Below are positions 40,075-50,420 of a DNA stretch of 64,000 nucleotides, piece after piece. The notes under the pieces were generated by a model. The model was not told the origin of the DNA, searched no databases, and saw only the letters and a list, made by a program, of their open reading frames with translations. Positions within the stretch are counted from its first letter, which is position 1. Each line of letters starts with the position of its first letter. Source of the DNA: Rhynchopus sp. YZ270_cl-10 (taxonomy: Eukaryota; Euglenozoa; Diplonemea; Diplonemida; Diplonemidae); the NCBI GenBank assembly GCA_964035575.1, contig OZ037868.1:372001-436000 (forward strand), read 5' to 3'. Both the position numbers and the translations under genes were made by a program.

Positions 40075-41480
40075 GCATGCCCAAGCGAGCCGGGCAGTCC
40101 TACAAACTTCTCGTAGTCGTTCGTGGTACGCTGTGGTCTGCGGTGCCTCCCACAACACGTCCTGACCGTGCGACATGTAGTCGCACCGGTGATCACCTTT
40201 GCTGCCTTCCGGTGGAGCAAGAGGGTGGCTCGTCCTAAGCTGAGTGGAGGTTGTTCACTGAAGAGTCTGGCTGGCTCATCAGTTGGTGCATGCGTCGCCC
40301 CACCAGTTTCTCCATCACCTTTGACACACTGCCGGTAAGGGAGATCGGGCGGTACGACGAGGGTCAGTCATGTCTTTCCCTTTTTTGTGCAGTGGCATAG
40401 CGTCGTGTAGTGCAGTGTGCCCAGGATCGGTGGTGCGCGTTCACGTCCCCGCAACCACCACCTTCCCTTGTGTGGGCAGTTCTGAAACGTTGCCGGCGGC
40501 ACGTAGTGTGTCATTTTTGTGCAGGCCTGCCGCACTTGGCCTGTGCATATTGCAGAATCGCACACCTTCCACTTCGAAGGCGAGTCTCTCCGTCACGCTG
40601 CTCTCTGGAGAAGTGAAGATGTGTTTGTATGTGCGTGTGGTGCGGACGTAGATGCCGCCTCCCGATGCCGTCGCCCCCTTCGCACGCTTTTGGATACGCA
40701 TGCGTTTGTATCATACATAATGTGTAAACGTCGAAGCCAATGTCGCCTGTCTGGCTCGCTTTGAGTTCCTTAAGGCAGACAACGTCGTACTCTTTTTGGG
40801 CGAGCAGTAGAGTAACACACTCTTCGTGCGAGAGAGAGCAGAGCAACGTCAGGTCTTCGTCATACACAGAGACGCCGTCTTTGCCATACGAGACAACAAC
40901 ACTGCCACAGGAGAACAAGGTCCACGAAGCGCAGTCGACTTTGCGGACCACCTCCCCACCCGGAAGTGCAACCTTGAGAAGGCAATCCCCACAAGGCAGG
41001 TAGCAGCGTGTCTTGCACTGAGAGATGGCAGGCGCACCGTACACATAATTGTCCGCATCAATCAAATGAGAAGACAGGCTCGTAGGTTTCTGTGTCGAAG
41101 CCGCCAACATGCCCACGCCTGCTACTATAGATGCAGAGCGTTCCACAACGCGACAGTGACCCGTTGTCTCCCGTATGCGTTACACTGTACTGAGCAGGAC
41201 ACTTGATGTCGGCCAAGCGAGGGCGGGCAAGCACAACCTGCACCCCTGCATCAAACGCCGTGTCCTGCAGACGGCACGTCAGCTTCTGCTCGTGTCGTTT
41301 GTGTCAATCCGTTGATGTTGTCGGAGAGACACTTGAGGGGTTTGGGTCCGGGGTTAGGGAGCGTGGAGTGTATCCCAGTTGTGGAGGTGGCAGAGACCTC
41401 TTGAGAAGGGGTCTTTGCTGTCATCGCAGTGTCTTGGTTGGTGGTGACGGTGAGCTGTGCCGTCACGCTATCTGCTGCTT
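40075..41480 (-). pseudogene. Decayed LINE (non-LTR retrotransposon) fragment
   Basis: On the minus strand, around 41345-41310, PLKCLSDNINGL resembles the start of an apurinic-type endonuclease ('lqwNinGl'). The segment at 40810-40725 (LLLAQKEYDVVCLKELKASQ) resembles its 'a-DilclQEtk' motif. Further down, PLHKKGKDMTDP then SYRPISLTGSVSKVMEKLVG (about 40395-40320) matches the finger region of LINE reverse transcriptases ('iPKpGK...yRPIsLls...Ke.l'). The parts are in the right order but in different frames. A one-base slip separates TDPR from SYRPIS, and a TAG follows near 40240. The catalytic YxDD region is missing. Spacing between the two endonuclease motifs is abnormally long, so there are rearrangements as well. 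The clade cannot be decided. Confidence 0.5.
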
Positions 41481-43053
41481 CAGTTCCACCAGCTGTCGCA
41501 GAAGGTCGAGGTTCTGCCTCTGCAGCTCCTCCCTCGACTCCTCTCCCTCGGCTGCAGTGGTCGTGTTGCTGCTATTTTGTTTGTGCAATGAACGAAGCAA
41601 CTTTACTTACCTACCGATCCTACTATTTCTTTTGCCCCCTTTTTTCCGGCTTGCATTGCCGTTTCGCCTCAGGCTTGGCGCTGTCGGGTGTGGCCGGGCC
41701 CGCCCTCTTCCTGCTTCTGAATCGGTGACCAGGCTGGGCCTGGCAAGCCATCACCGGCTTCCCTTGATGACACATGCGTCTTTGGGGACGGGTGTCATGA
41801 TGTTAACTTAACGCACCAGGTCTTTTCCCAGTGCTCGGCACGGTCTGCGTTGCGCACGCGAGGCCGCTGTTGTTAAGTGCGGCGACAAAGTCCGCGGTTG
41901 GGTGGTCTTTGGGCCCGCATGAGGAGCGACTTCTGGCGGCGCATGCGCTGCGTTCCTGGACGGGGCGTACGACAAGCCCAAAATATTTGGGTGAGGCGAT
42001 CATCACCCTCCCGTGATGCAGCAATGCTGCTTCACGAGCCTTGAGGCTGTGCTCCGGCTCAGCCACACCACCCTCTCGCGTGAGGCTGCCTGCGGCCTGT
42101 GCTCGAAAAAAAAAAATTTTTTTCTGTGCACGGTGGAGTCTGACCAGCCTGGCCTGAGGCCAAACCGGACTCACCCCCGAGTCCGCCTGGCCGGACTCGG
42201 GGTCCGCCTGGCCGGACCCCTGGCCGGACCCCGAGTCTGGTTGGCCGGACCCTGAGTCCGGTTGGCCGGACCCAAAAAAAAAATTTTTTTTTTTTTTTTG
42301 ACATCACAAAAATGCCCTTGGTGGGTCCATATGACCCCAAAACTGGACTAAAAATGCAAATAAAGGCACTTACGAGCAGTTTAGAGCATCTAGAATTTAT
42401 TCGACGGCAATTTTGTGTGCACTCTGTACATTTTGTATGGGCCATCGCCTTAGCAAAAAATCGAAAAATCTGAAAAAAAAAAATTTTTTTTTTCGGGAAA
42501 AATTTGGCCTCTGGATTGGGTCTTGGGGCACCGAAAAATGCAAAAAAACGCAAAATTCGGGTGTTTTGACCATCTGGGGTTTCACCAAATACACGTATTT
42601 GAACTATACTACACTAAACAGTGGTTAGACAAGGCGATTTTTGACCAAAGAAAAAATAACTTTTTTGCCCAAAACTGGCCGTGGTAGGTCATAAAATGGC
42701 CCAAAAAATCCAAAGAAAACCTCAGATTGGGCAAATGTTGAAAAAAATTTTCAAGTCAAAATTTCAGCCAAAATACGGTCATACCCCGTGTACTGTAGTA
42801 GCTAATTTTTACGATTTGAGGCCATAAAAAGCAAAATTTGGCACTTTTGAGCCTCTGTAGGGGTCTAAAATGTCTAAAATGTGGTTTTGCGTACTCGATT
42901 TTTTAGACGAATTTTTTTTCTGTACTGGACACTGGGCACTGTACCCAGAGAAGGCACCTTGACAGCAGCGAAGGCGCAGGTTACGATGAAGACAAGGTAT
43001 GTAAATATGTTTAACTGTCAGGCACTAGTGTAGATTCATTCCTTAAGTGGTTG
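41481..43053. other. Gene-free or decayed stretch
   Basis: The minus strand at 41803-42110 has a short GC-rich frame (KYFGLVVRPVQER, STGKRP) that may be a further LINE relic. From 42127 there is a word-type repeat, then A/T-rich text with phrases such as CCCAAAACTGGCC and GGTCATAAAATGGCCCAAAA. Degenerate counterparts of those phrases occur in the elements at 51139-51947 and 60570-61402. No host gene is supported. Confidence 0.4.
42127..42290. repeat. CACGGTGGAGTC-led word repeat (GGCCGGACTC), copy 1
   Basis: Starts CACGGTGGAGTCTGACC and continues as about ten permutations of GGCCGGACTC, GAGTCCGCCTGG and GGCCGGACCC. The reverse complement of a related block is at 44998-45103, which ends GGTCACACTCCACCGTG. 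Both probably are arms or whole copies of one inverted-repeat family; a paired opposite end was not found here. Confidence 0.65.
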
Positions 43054-43290
43054 TCAAGTTGTTGTGTGGTGGTGTTTGTTTTCCCTGATCACCCATCTCA
43101 CTCTTTTTGGCTGGTGCTTGTAGACTACCCCTACTTTGTGTAATCGGAATAAACTTACGTATTGCTTGTCATAAGGCATCCGTTTTTTAACTTCTGCAGG
43201 CGTGCTCGTTACCTGCTGCACATAATATTCACCTCGCTTCGCTCGGTAAATACACTTATACATGGTCCCCTCGCTTCGCTTGGGAACCAT
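43054..43290 (-). CDS. Small hypothetical basic protein, 78 aa
   Basis: A frame of non-repetitive composition encoding KCIYRAKRGEYYVQQVTSTP then AEVKKRMPYDKQYVSLFRLH, with a basic C-terminus ending in His and Thr repeats. The start could be MVPKRSEGT or the internal Met at MYKCIY. The nucleotide text CTCGCTTCGCT occurs twice near its 5' end. It is isolated from the gene blocks, has no recognised domain and could be a gene of a mobile element or chance. Confidence 0.3.
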   Translation of the reverse strand: MVPKRSEGTMYKCIYRAKRGEYYVQQVTSTPAEVKKRMPYDKQYVSLFRLHKVGVVYKHQPKRVRWVIRENKHHHTTT

Positions 43291-43390
43291 TAGTGCAGCA
43301 GGAAACCCGCTGTAGTGTAAAAAAAAGGCTACTTTATTTCACGGTAATGCATAGTTATTACCACTCTCTTCATTAACCTCATCTTTAATA

Positions 43391-43589
43391 CTGTAAAATC
43401 GTTTAATTTGTCACACCCTAATTAACCGAGTTGAAATATCAGTCAGTAAATGGATTTTGTCACCCCCTCACATTACGTGATGATTTAATTTATGTTTGTG
43501 GGTATTTTTTGTGTCTACTTTTTAAAGTACAGCCTTGAGTGATACTTTCTTCTGTATTAGGGACGGAAGAATTGTAAACGATTTTACAG
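43391..43589. mobile_element. Tc1/mariner-type MITE, copy 1
   Basis: Ends CTGTAAAATCGTTTAATTTG and the complement AAACGATTTTACAG, bounded by TA on both sides. A second copy with the same ends is at 56387-56555. The TA target and simple inverted ends fit Tc1/mariner. 199 bp, noncoding; interiors of the two copies differ. Confidence 0.85.
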
Positions 43590-43591
43590 TA

Positions 43592-44997
43592 CTGCGTTTA
43601 TACACCATAACTTAATCATACCCCACATTTACACTCATCACAGGATCGTGAAATCTGAACTGCATCCGTGATTGCGATGAGAAGTTTCGCCGCTCTTCGA
43701 CATTCTATCAACAACTTAAAAATCCGAAAGGCTTCACCCACATCAATCTATTCTGGGTTTGTGGACGAAGACCTGGGGGGTGGGAACACTTTGTCAGTCA
43801 CTGCTATTGCCATTTAACCCAGGGAGCATAGCTAGTGCAAGAAATTCGACTTTGGAAACCTTCCGGAAAGTCTGTCCTCTGCTTACGGAGGACGAGGCAC
43901 AAGAAAATATTGCGTTCCCCCAGAAAACCAGTGCACATTTCACACTCCTTGTGGGTGGTCTTGTTGCCTTTTTTGTCACAGTAATTTTGGCCCAGGCATG
44001 TTCTTGAAGCATGACAATTTAGTGTGTATGGGGCAGGGTGTTGTTTTGTTCTGAATTCTCTAGTTATCATCTAAGTCAATTGCGGGTGGTGGTTTGTGTA
44101 GCGTGAGGCACTCTTTTTAACAAACTTCCTGCGGCTGCTAAAGCGTTATTTCTTCGGATTTAACAACGTACAGCGTAACATAGTGGATTCGCCTGGTCGA
44201 CACAACCTTTGATAGATATGGGATAACCAACCCCCTTCGACCCCTCGTGGGTTCACTGAACAAGCCCTCGTGGTAGTTAAACGCGATTGAACATTTAAAT
44301 TTCTAGAGATGAAAGAACAAGATAACACTTCTGTACCCGCGCATCAAAATTGTGGAAAACTTTGCACCCCAAACACCCTCAACAACGCCCGCCAAAAGGC
44401 GCCCCTTGTTGCTGGGAGTTGGTTCTCATTGATACCTGCACAGCGGGCATTCCTCTGAGTCCAACGCATGTTTGGCCTGTCTGCGGCGTTGTACTTAAGG
44501 TGCACGAAGACAGGGTCTGGTGGTAAATTTTGCGTAGTACTGCGACGTGGTACTGCGTGGGTCTGGGAATTTGGGTACCTGGGTACAGGAAATTTGTTGT
44601 GGAAGACATCAACCACCATGCATTGAGGAGGGTAAGACAGTGTTCGCAGTTTCTACCTGATAGCATTACAACATTTAACTTCTCCACGGGGGTCTTGGGC
44701 CGTTCACTCGGTTATACCTTGACTACCGGAAGATATTCTTGAGGCCTTTTTGGTCTCTAGAATATCCGGTCTTCCCGAACGGAGGCACACTTTGTGTGTT
44801 ACTACGACCTGGCAATTTCCAGCAGTAGGTTAAGTAATCTTTCTTGTAAATTGTTGGATCATTATCTCCTCAGTGCATGAATGCCCCACGTGACTGGACA
44901 CTTTTGTGTTTGTCATGTGGAGCTGTGGTTGCTCTTTCACGACTTTTTTCCTTGTACACAGTGTACCGTGTACCTGGGTACCTGGGTGCCTGGGTAC
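43592..44997. other. Stretch without a supported gene
   Basis: Several open frames of 80-100 codons lie on the minus strand at 44344-44687, with mixed composition (for example LPPDPVFVHLKYNAADRPNM and GAFWRALLRVFGVQSF). They may be remnants of a gene but match nothing I recognise. A series of GGTACCTGGG and GTACAC words is at 44955-45000. Confidence 0.35.
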
Positions 44998-45183
44998 CTG
45001 GGGCGGCCAGGCGGACCCACGGGTCCGCCTGGCCGGACTCAGGGGTCCGTCCTTTAGTCCGGCCAAAAGGGTCCGGCCATTTTGGTCACACTCCACCGTG
45101 TGGGTGAAAAAATTGTCTTTGCCGCGGAAAAATGTTTCGTGATTTGAAACGGGGGGGGGCAAAAAAAAGCCACCCATATGCTT
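44998..45183 (-). repeat. CACGGTGGAGT-led word repeat joined to a Q-family copy
   Basis: In minus-strand reading: Q block (CATATGGGTGGCTTTTTTTT, GTTTCAAATCACGAAACATT), then CACACGGTGGAGTGTGACC, then GGCCGGACCC and GTCCGCCTGGCC words. This joins the Q repeat (copy 1 at 38861) and the word repeat (copy 1 at 42127) into one unit, indicating a composite family. Confidence 0.7.
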
Positions 45184-45399
45184 ACGGTTTGAGTAGATAG
45201 TGTTGCAGTTTGTTGATAAAAAAAAACCCCCCCAAAACGAGAACAAAAAAAAGAAAAAGAAAAAATGCCGTCTTTTGTTAAAAAGAGCCATTTTCTTTTA
45301 TACATATTATAGGAGTGATTAGCGTATCAGGGCAAACTAACTTTCTTTTTCTGCGTGCGTGTCCCAAAGGTTTCAGAAAACCCCAAAGGTGACAGTGTT

Positions 45400-45660
45400 G
45401 TTGGATTTTACCCCCACCGGTGCTCCTCACCTTTAAGGACCAATTTTTGGTGAATTTCCACAAAAATATGAACCCATATTCGTGAAGGGTCGACTTCTGA
45501 TAAATTTTTGGTGTTTTTTTGACTAGGAACAAGTAGCGGCCGCAAGTACATGGTGCCCAACTTTTTCTTCTTTTCTTCCCTTTTCTCTGCTTTCTATTGA
45601 TTGTGCGATCCGATTTGCTCTCCTGGTGTGGCTTTTTTGGCCTACAGACAGAGTCAGGAG
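45400..45660. repeat. Array-less relative of the hAT MITE interior
   Basis: Shares with 26151-27546, in the same order, the phrases AAATATGAACCCATAYTCGT, GGGTC-ACTTYT-type text, the GTAGCGSCCGCA-GTAC module, CCCAACTTTTT, TGCTTTCTWTTGATTG and CCGATTTGCTCTCC. The 800-bp heptamer array is absent: only about 35 bases separate the flanking phrases. No clean terminal repeats are visible. Confidence 0.65.
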
Positions 45661-45920
45661 GGGGTCTACCGGAAAAAATCCAAAAAAAAACCCCAGGCAG
45701 GCGGGACACGCACGCAGAAAAAGTTACTTTACCCTAAAATGAAAAAGTAATAATAACAATCGAAGCCTCACAAATGCTCGACAACAAAAACCCAGACTTT
45801 TTTCCTCAAAAATTTACCCCAAAAATATTCCCAACCATTTTCTCTCCCCCTTCCCCCTTTTTCTATTAGTCCGCTGTATTTTTTTTTTCTTTTTTTCTTT
45901 TTGCGCCAATTTTCTATTTT

Positions 45921-48900
45921 TCAATTCTCTTCATCCGATACGGAATCACTTGGGTCTTCTTTGAACTCTGTTTCCTGCACTTCCATGAAGTAGAGGAGGC
46001 GCCGTTGTCGTTGCGTTGCGACCCGCCTTTTTGCGTCTATTATCAACACTATCGATTGTATCACAGACGCTGCCTTGTGCATTCGCGCGATCCGCCTTCT
46101 TTCACGTAGGCCTCTATACGTCTTCTGAATTAATGTCGCACAGAAGACCAAGCCTTCAAAGTCATCATACGCAGCAAGCGATAGGACGTACGCAGAACGT
46201 TGCTCGAGCACTGCGGACCTTGCGATGATCTTGCGGAACCATCGTTGGATGAGAAGGGCACACCAATGCGCGTAGAGGACCACTTCGTCCTCGAGACTAA
46301 GCTCATTTGGGAGCGGGAGTGATGGGGCGGAGACATGCTTTTCGACAAAACCACGATCCTGCAGAGCTTTGCCTAATAGGGCACGACGTCGGTCCGCTCT
46401 GCTCCGATGCGCCATCTGCCGTCCAGTATACCCACGCCACACCCTCTGAATCCTCCCCGCCTCTCTCCTCTGCACCGCAACCACCTTCCGACAGGCCCTC
46501 CTCCACAACATCTTTACATACACCACATGGCGTAATGCACGCTTCTGCCCCCTCCTCCTCCGCTCCACTTCGCGTTCCCCCCACCACTCTCCAATTCTAT
46601 TTACCGCAGCGTACATCACCATCACCCTAATATGCGGTACACACACAGCATTTGACGCAATAAACTGCATCGGTGTGAGTCTCGCAGGCACAACCGGAGG
46701 TGGGGTGGTCGTCACCATAGGAGGGGTGCCACATTGATTGTACAGCATTCTGCATAGCGCCGTGGAATGTGCTTCACATTGTAAAGAGACATCAACGGAA
46801 AGGCACCCTACAAGCCCGGTGGAGATATTTGGATTGTGCTGTACCCCTTCTATACGACGCTCTGCTGCAGCCATTTGCGCGTCTCTCTCCACAACGATGC
46901 ACCGTTTTCTCCACATATGGTCTAATTTCAGTGAATAGCTCCGATACTGCAGACCGCATCGAACTGCTGCTCTCTTCGGTTCCTTTTTCCTTGCAAGCCA
47001 TCCTCGCACGCAGGACTGCAACAACACAACGGAGTACAGAAGCGCTTCACGAATGACGTATTCTTTGGTAGAAGGGGCACGATGTGGTCGAGGGTGGATA
47101 TTCGGAAGACAGATTCGCCACCAGCGTTGGATGCGTACTGCGGACCACACTTCGAGCTCTGTGGTAAGCACTCTTTTGCGGCGCGCATCTCGGACAGCAC
47201 GACGCTCTGCAGCATACTTCCGCGCCCTCCATCCCAGAAGGCATGCCTGAATGCGTTTTGCCATCCTCTCAATCGTTCCCTTCGTTTCCTTAAGATAGTG
47301 CACGCCACGCCTATCAACAAACCGACGGTACGTTGCCTGCACCAACACCGCACTGTACGCCTCCCTCGCATGCACCATATACTGCAACCGCACGGTCTCC
47401 CGATCGATGCGTACTGTATCATAATGTTTCCGTCCTAAATACCCTCGGAAAACCCTCTGTACCGTAGTCGCCTTTACTGCAAGCAGGTTATTCCACTCTT
47501 GAACCAGCCTTGCCGCCTTTCGCCCCAAAAACCCACGGATAACTCTTTGAATATCAATCGCAGATTCTTGAAGAAGCTCGCACCGTGCGAGCATACGGTG
47601 CAAACGAAGGCTAAGGTCCTGCTGCGACATCTGAAAAGCGTATGAAAGATGACCACGCCACGCATTTTGCACGGTGCAGGCGGAGACGGTACGACGGAGT
47701 AGGGTGCTATGAGCGCGAAGGACGTGCCGTGTGGACAGACGAGATGCGGCACAACGCTGGACAATAATTGCCATACGATGTGCAGTGCAAAGCGCGTCAT
47801 CGTGGACCTGCTTGCTTTCTACAGCCTCCCGGGTGTTGCGGGAGTCCACATACTGCACCTTTCGTTGTAACAAAATATGCCTCGCCTGTCTGCACACAAG
47901 CATGCATCTCCACGCATGGCAAATCTTAGTGGCCGCAGCGTTCGCACTGCGGTACAGTACCCTCCACCTGCGTTTCCCCGCCACCACCCTAAGCAGTGTA
48001 TTGTACGCAGCATACAGCCGAGCGGTACGTTGCAGCACCGAGATCGCATGCTCCCGCTTCGTGAGGTGGGCACGACACAGACAGCCACGCCAACGGGTTT
48101 GTATTTTTGTGGCCGCATGATGGCGTTGTTTTACTCGAAGCCGCTCTGCTTCACGAAGAGCACGTTGTTTAAACAGAAGCGTCGTACAGACGTTACGCGC
48201 TACCGCAGCAGCGCAGACACGAGATAAAAGAAATCTCGCATCACTTCGTTTCCTCACGACACGCTTCTCTGCCACAACACGAAGCGCGCGTTGCGTTTCA
48301 ACATGCCTTCTACACTGTCTTTGCACTACTATGATGCCTTCTTCGTTTCGTTTCCTCACTGCGTCGTCCCTGCGCATCTTCATCACCCCCGCCTCCATCA
48401 CACGACACGCCTTGAACACCCAAAACGCAATGCTAAAAGCGCGGATCATCTGCACCTCCAGCTCCTTCTGCTCTGCCTCCAACACCACATTGTCCGGTGT
48501 CTCCGGCTCCGACGCTACGCTCATAACGGACGAATTCAATCCACCCTGCACCTCACCCTGCTCCATCTGGGAAATCTCATCCTTCAATGCTTCGTATATA
48601 GACCACTCTTCTGCAGTGATCGCATCTTTCCCTTTTTTTTGACTGTTCTCGCGAAGCGGCGTCGAAGGCGGTGTTGGTACCGGAGGAATCGGTGGGATCA
48701 CCTCAGAGGGAATTGATGGTGCAACTGAGACGGCATCGTATTGCCTAGTAGAGCTAGGTTGAGAGGTAGGCCTGCTATGCAAAAAGGCTTGAGGCCGCAC
48801 CGGAACGTGCCTTTGTTGATCGAGGCGCTTGATAGGTCTTACCGGGGCGGTTTCGTAAGGTGAATGCTGTCTGGTCAACTGCCGACCCCTTCCCGGAGTG

Positions 48901-50420
48901 TGCCTCCCATCCTGCAGGCCACTATAAGTTTGAGAAGGCGGTCTCGGTTCTTTCCGCCGTTCTTTTTTTTCTACAGGAGGAGATGGGCGGTGCCCTGCTC
49001 GCACCGCATCTGGTAAAAATGAATCAGATCTGGTGGTATATCCATTCGATTTTTGTGGGGTCCGCACCCTCATCGGATCGATCCCCGCATCTTCTGGCAT
49101 TAATGACTGAATTGAACGGCGAGGCGGAATAGCGGCAACCCCTCGTCTATTTTCTCTTTCAATTCCTCCGGTTGGGATTTGTTGTTTTCTGAATCGTTCA
49201 TCTAAGAGCGCACTTAATTGATGAATATCGCACATTCTGAAATACCTTTGAGGGTCTGATGAAAGGTATTCTTGAGGAGCCTGCCCATCCGAAACCGGTC
49301 TCGCTTCGATAGCCGGCAGATGAACTCCCGCGAACGGATCTGCTGGAAGCCCGCTAAGGATATCCGCCGGAAGGGGTACCCTTAGCATATACGGAAGCAA
49401 CAGAGACGGGGGGTTGTTCGCTTGCGGGTCCTGGAGCAGGAGTGGGATTGGCGAAGGGCGTGCGGAAGGATTGAGATATGCATCGGATTCATCACGAATT
49501 TGTTTTATTAAAGGGTGTGTTGGGGGGAGTCCAGAGGAGGCTGTGTGGAGGGCGGCTTGCATGAGAAGCGTTGCCTGGTCTGTTTCATTGAGTAGATGAC
49601 GAAGTCTCGCTTGGATAAATTGAGAGGTTGCAAGCTGTGTACTGTGGTCATCGTAGAAGCGCTGCTCCATCTCCACCTGTTGCGGTACCGCAGCCCCGAT
49701 TCGCTCGACCTTAACAAAGTATTCGCTAATCGCTGCCGCCTGCATTGCGTAGCGCAATGCCGTTCTTGCCTTCTCCACCTCCACCCCCCCTTCCTCCTCC
49801 ATCCCTACACAGCACAATGCTGCCATGTTCATTAACGTTACTGCAGAAGGGTTGTCGCCTTCAACAGAATGTGCCTTCTGTAAGAGTTCTTCTGCGGTCG
49901 AATGGTTGCATAAAATTTCGGATTGGTAAACGGCTTGGTTATTAAGGATTGTGCTTAGGAGCGTGGAGCGTAATGGACGAAAGCCGAGAAATGCGTCTGA
50001 AGTGGAGGCGATGGTGAAGGCTTTGGAGAAGAGCTGTTCGGGGGATTCGTGGAGTTGTTCGGAGTGGATCCAAATACAGGCCGCTTTGTTGCAGAGCATA
50101 ACAAGGCGTTCTGCTTGGCGCCAGCAGCTCATCCCCTTGTGTACACGATCTGAGACGACGTCTTCGAGGAGTGCCACAGCGGCATGGTGCTTCCCTGCAG
50201 AGAGGAGACGAAGCGCTTCGGCTTCTTGCTCTTCGTGCTTGGTGGTGGCGGTGCGGTCTGCAATGTGGTGGTGGTGGTGGGGCTGGCCCAGTTGTGTATA
50301 CAATTCGTTTTTGGAAAGAAGTGGAAAGTGTTGATGTCCATGAGCAGTCTGCGCAACCAGCAACGACTTCCGCTTCACCTTCTCCCCCTTCACATGCTGA
50401 GGGTGTCGTGGGGCTTTCAT
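45921..50420 (-). CDS. Giant multi-IQ-motif calmodulin-binding protein, 1499 aa
   Basis: One intronless frame from ATG (MKAPRHPQHVKGEKVKRKSL) to TAA after an acidic tail (EDPSDSVSDEEN). Residues about 60-330 contain helix pairs with TPR-like spacing (EALRLLSAGKHHAAVALLED, AEELLQKAHSVEGDNPSAVT). Residues about 330-640 are Pro/Ser/Arg-rich and disordered. Residues about 690-1490 carry roughly fifteen IQ-type motifs (I/V-Q-x3-R-x4-R/K), among them AATKIQTRWRGCLCRAHL, AIDIQRVIRGFLGRKAARLV, ATTVQRVFRGYLGRKHY, AGRIQRVWRGYTGRQ and CATLIQKTYRGLRERRR. IQ motifs bind calmodulin or related light chains without calcium. Proteins with many IQs and no motor domain are often axonemal, basal-body or spindle-pole scaffolds. 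No myosin head is present. A cytoskeletal calmodulin scaffold is the best guess; there is a very short 5' gap to repeat-rich DNA. Confidence 0.88.
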   Translation of the reverse strand: MKAPRHPQHVKGEKVKRKSLLVAQTAHGHQHFPLLSKNELYTQLGQPHHHHHIADRTATTKHEEQEAEALRLLSAGKHHAAVALLEDVVSDRVHKGMSCWRQAERLVMLCNKAACIWIHSEQLHESPEQLFSKAFTIASTSDAFLGFRPLRSTLLSTILNNQAVYQSEILCNHSTAEELLQKAHSVEGDNPSAVTLMNMAALCCVGMEEEGGVEVEKARTALRYAMQAAAISEYFVKVERIGAAVPQQVEMEQRFYDDHSTQLATSQFIQARLRHLLNETDQATLLMQAALHTASSGLPPTHPLIKQIRDESDAYLNPSARPSPIPLLLQDPQANNPPSLLLPYMLRVPLPADILSGLPADPFAGVHLPAIEARPVSDGQAPQEYLSSDPQRYFRMCDIHQLSALLDERFRKQQIPTGGIERENRRGVAAIPPRRSIQSLMPEDAGIDPMRVRTPQKSNGYTTRSDSFLPDAVRAGHRPSPPVEKKERRKEPRPPSQTYSGLQDGRHTPGRGRQLTRQHSPYETAPVRPIKRLDQQRHVPVRPQAFLHSRPTSQPSSTRQYDAVSVAPSIPSEVIPPIPPVPTPPSTPLRENSQKKGKDAITAEEWSIYEALKDEISQMEQGEVQGGLNSSVMSVASEPETPDNVVLEAEQKELEVQMIRAFSIAFWVFKACRVMEAGVMKMRRDDAVRKRNEEGIIVVQRQCRRHVETQRALRVVAEKRVVRKRSDARFLLSRVCAAAVARNVCTTLLFKQRALREAERLRVKQRHHAATKIQTRWRGCLCRAHLTKREHAISVLQRTARLYAAYNTLLRVVAGKRRWRVLYRSANAAATKICHAWRCMLVCRQARHILLQRKVQYVDSRNTREAVESKQVHDDALCTAHRMAIIVQRCAASRLSTRHVLRAHSTLLRRTVSACTVQNAWRGHLSYAFQMSQQDLSLRLHRMLARCELLQESAIDIQRVIRGFLGRKAARLVQEWNNLLAVKATTVQRVFRGYLGRKHYDTVRIDRETVRLQYMVHAREAYSAVLVQATYRRFVDRRGVHYLKETKGTIERMAKRIQACLLGWRARKYAAERRAVRDARRKRVLTTELEVWSAVRIQRWWRICLPNIHPRPHRAPSTKEYVIREALLYSVVLLQSCVRGWLARKKEPKRAAVRCGLQYRSYSLKLDHMWRKRCIVVERDAQMAAAERRIEGVQHNPNISTGLVGCLSVDVSLQCEAHSTALCRMLYNQCGTPPMVTTTPPPVVPARLTPMQFIASNAVCVPHIRVMVMYAAVNRIGEWWGEREVERRRRGQKRALRHVVYVKMLWRRACRKVVAVQRREAGRIQRVWRGYTGRQMAHRSRADRRRALLGKALQDRGFVEKHVSAPSLPLPNELSLEDEVVLYAHWCALLIQRWFRKIIARSAVLEQRSAYVLSLAAYDDFEGLVFCATLIQKTYRGLRERRRIARMHKAASVIQSIVLIIDAKRRVATQRQRRLLYFMEVQETEFKEDPSDSVSDEEN

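Noticed and set aside
44344-44687. Two overlapping minus-strand frames of about 90-100 codons
   Set aside because: No recognisable motif, no coding bias strong enough, and both frames compete; possibly a relic but not supportable.
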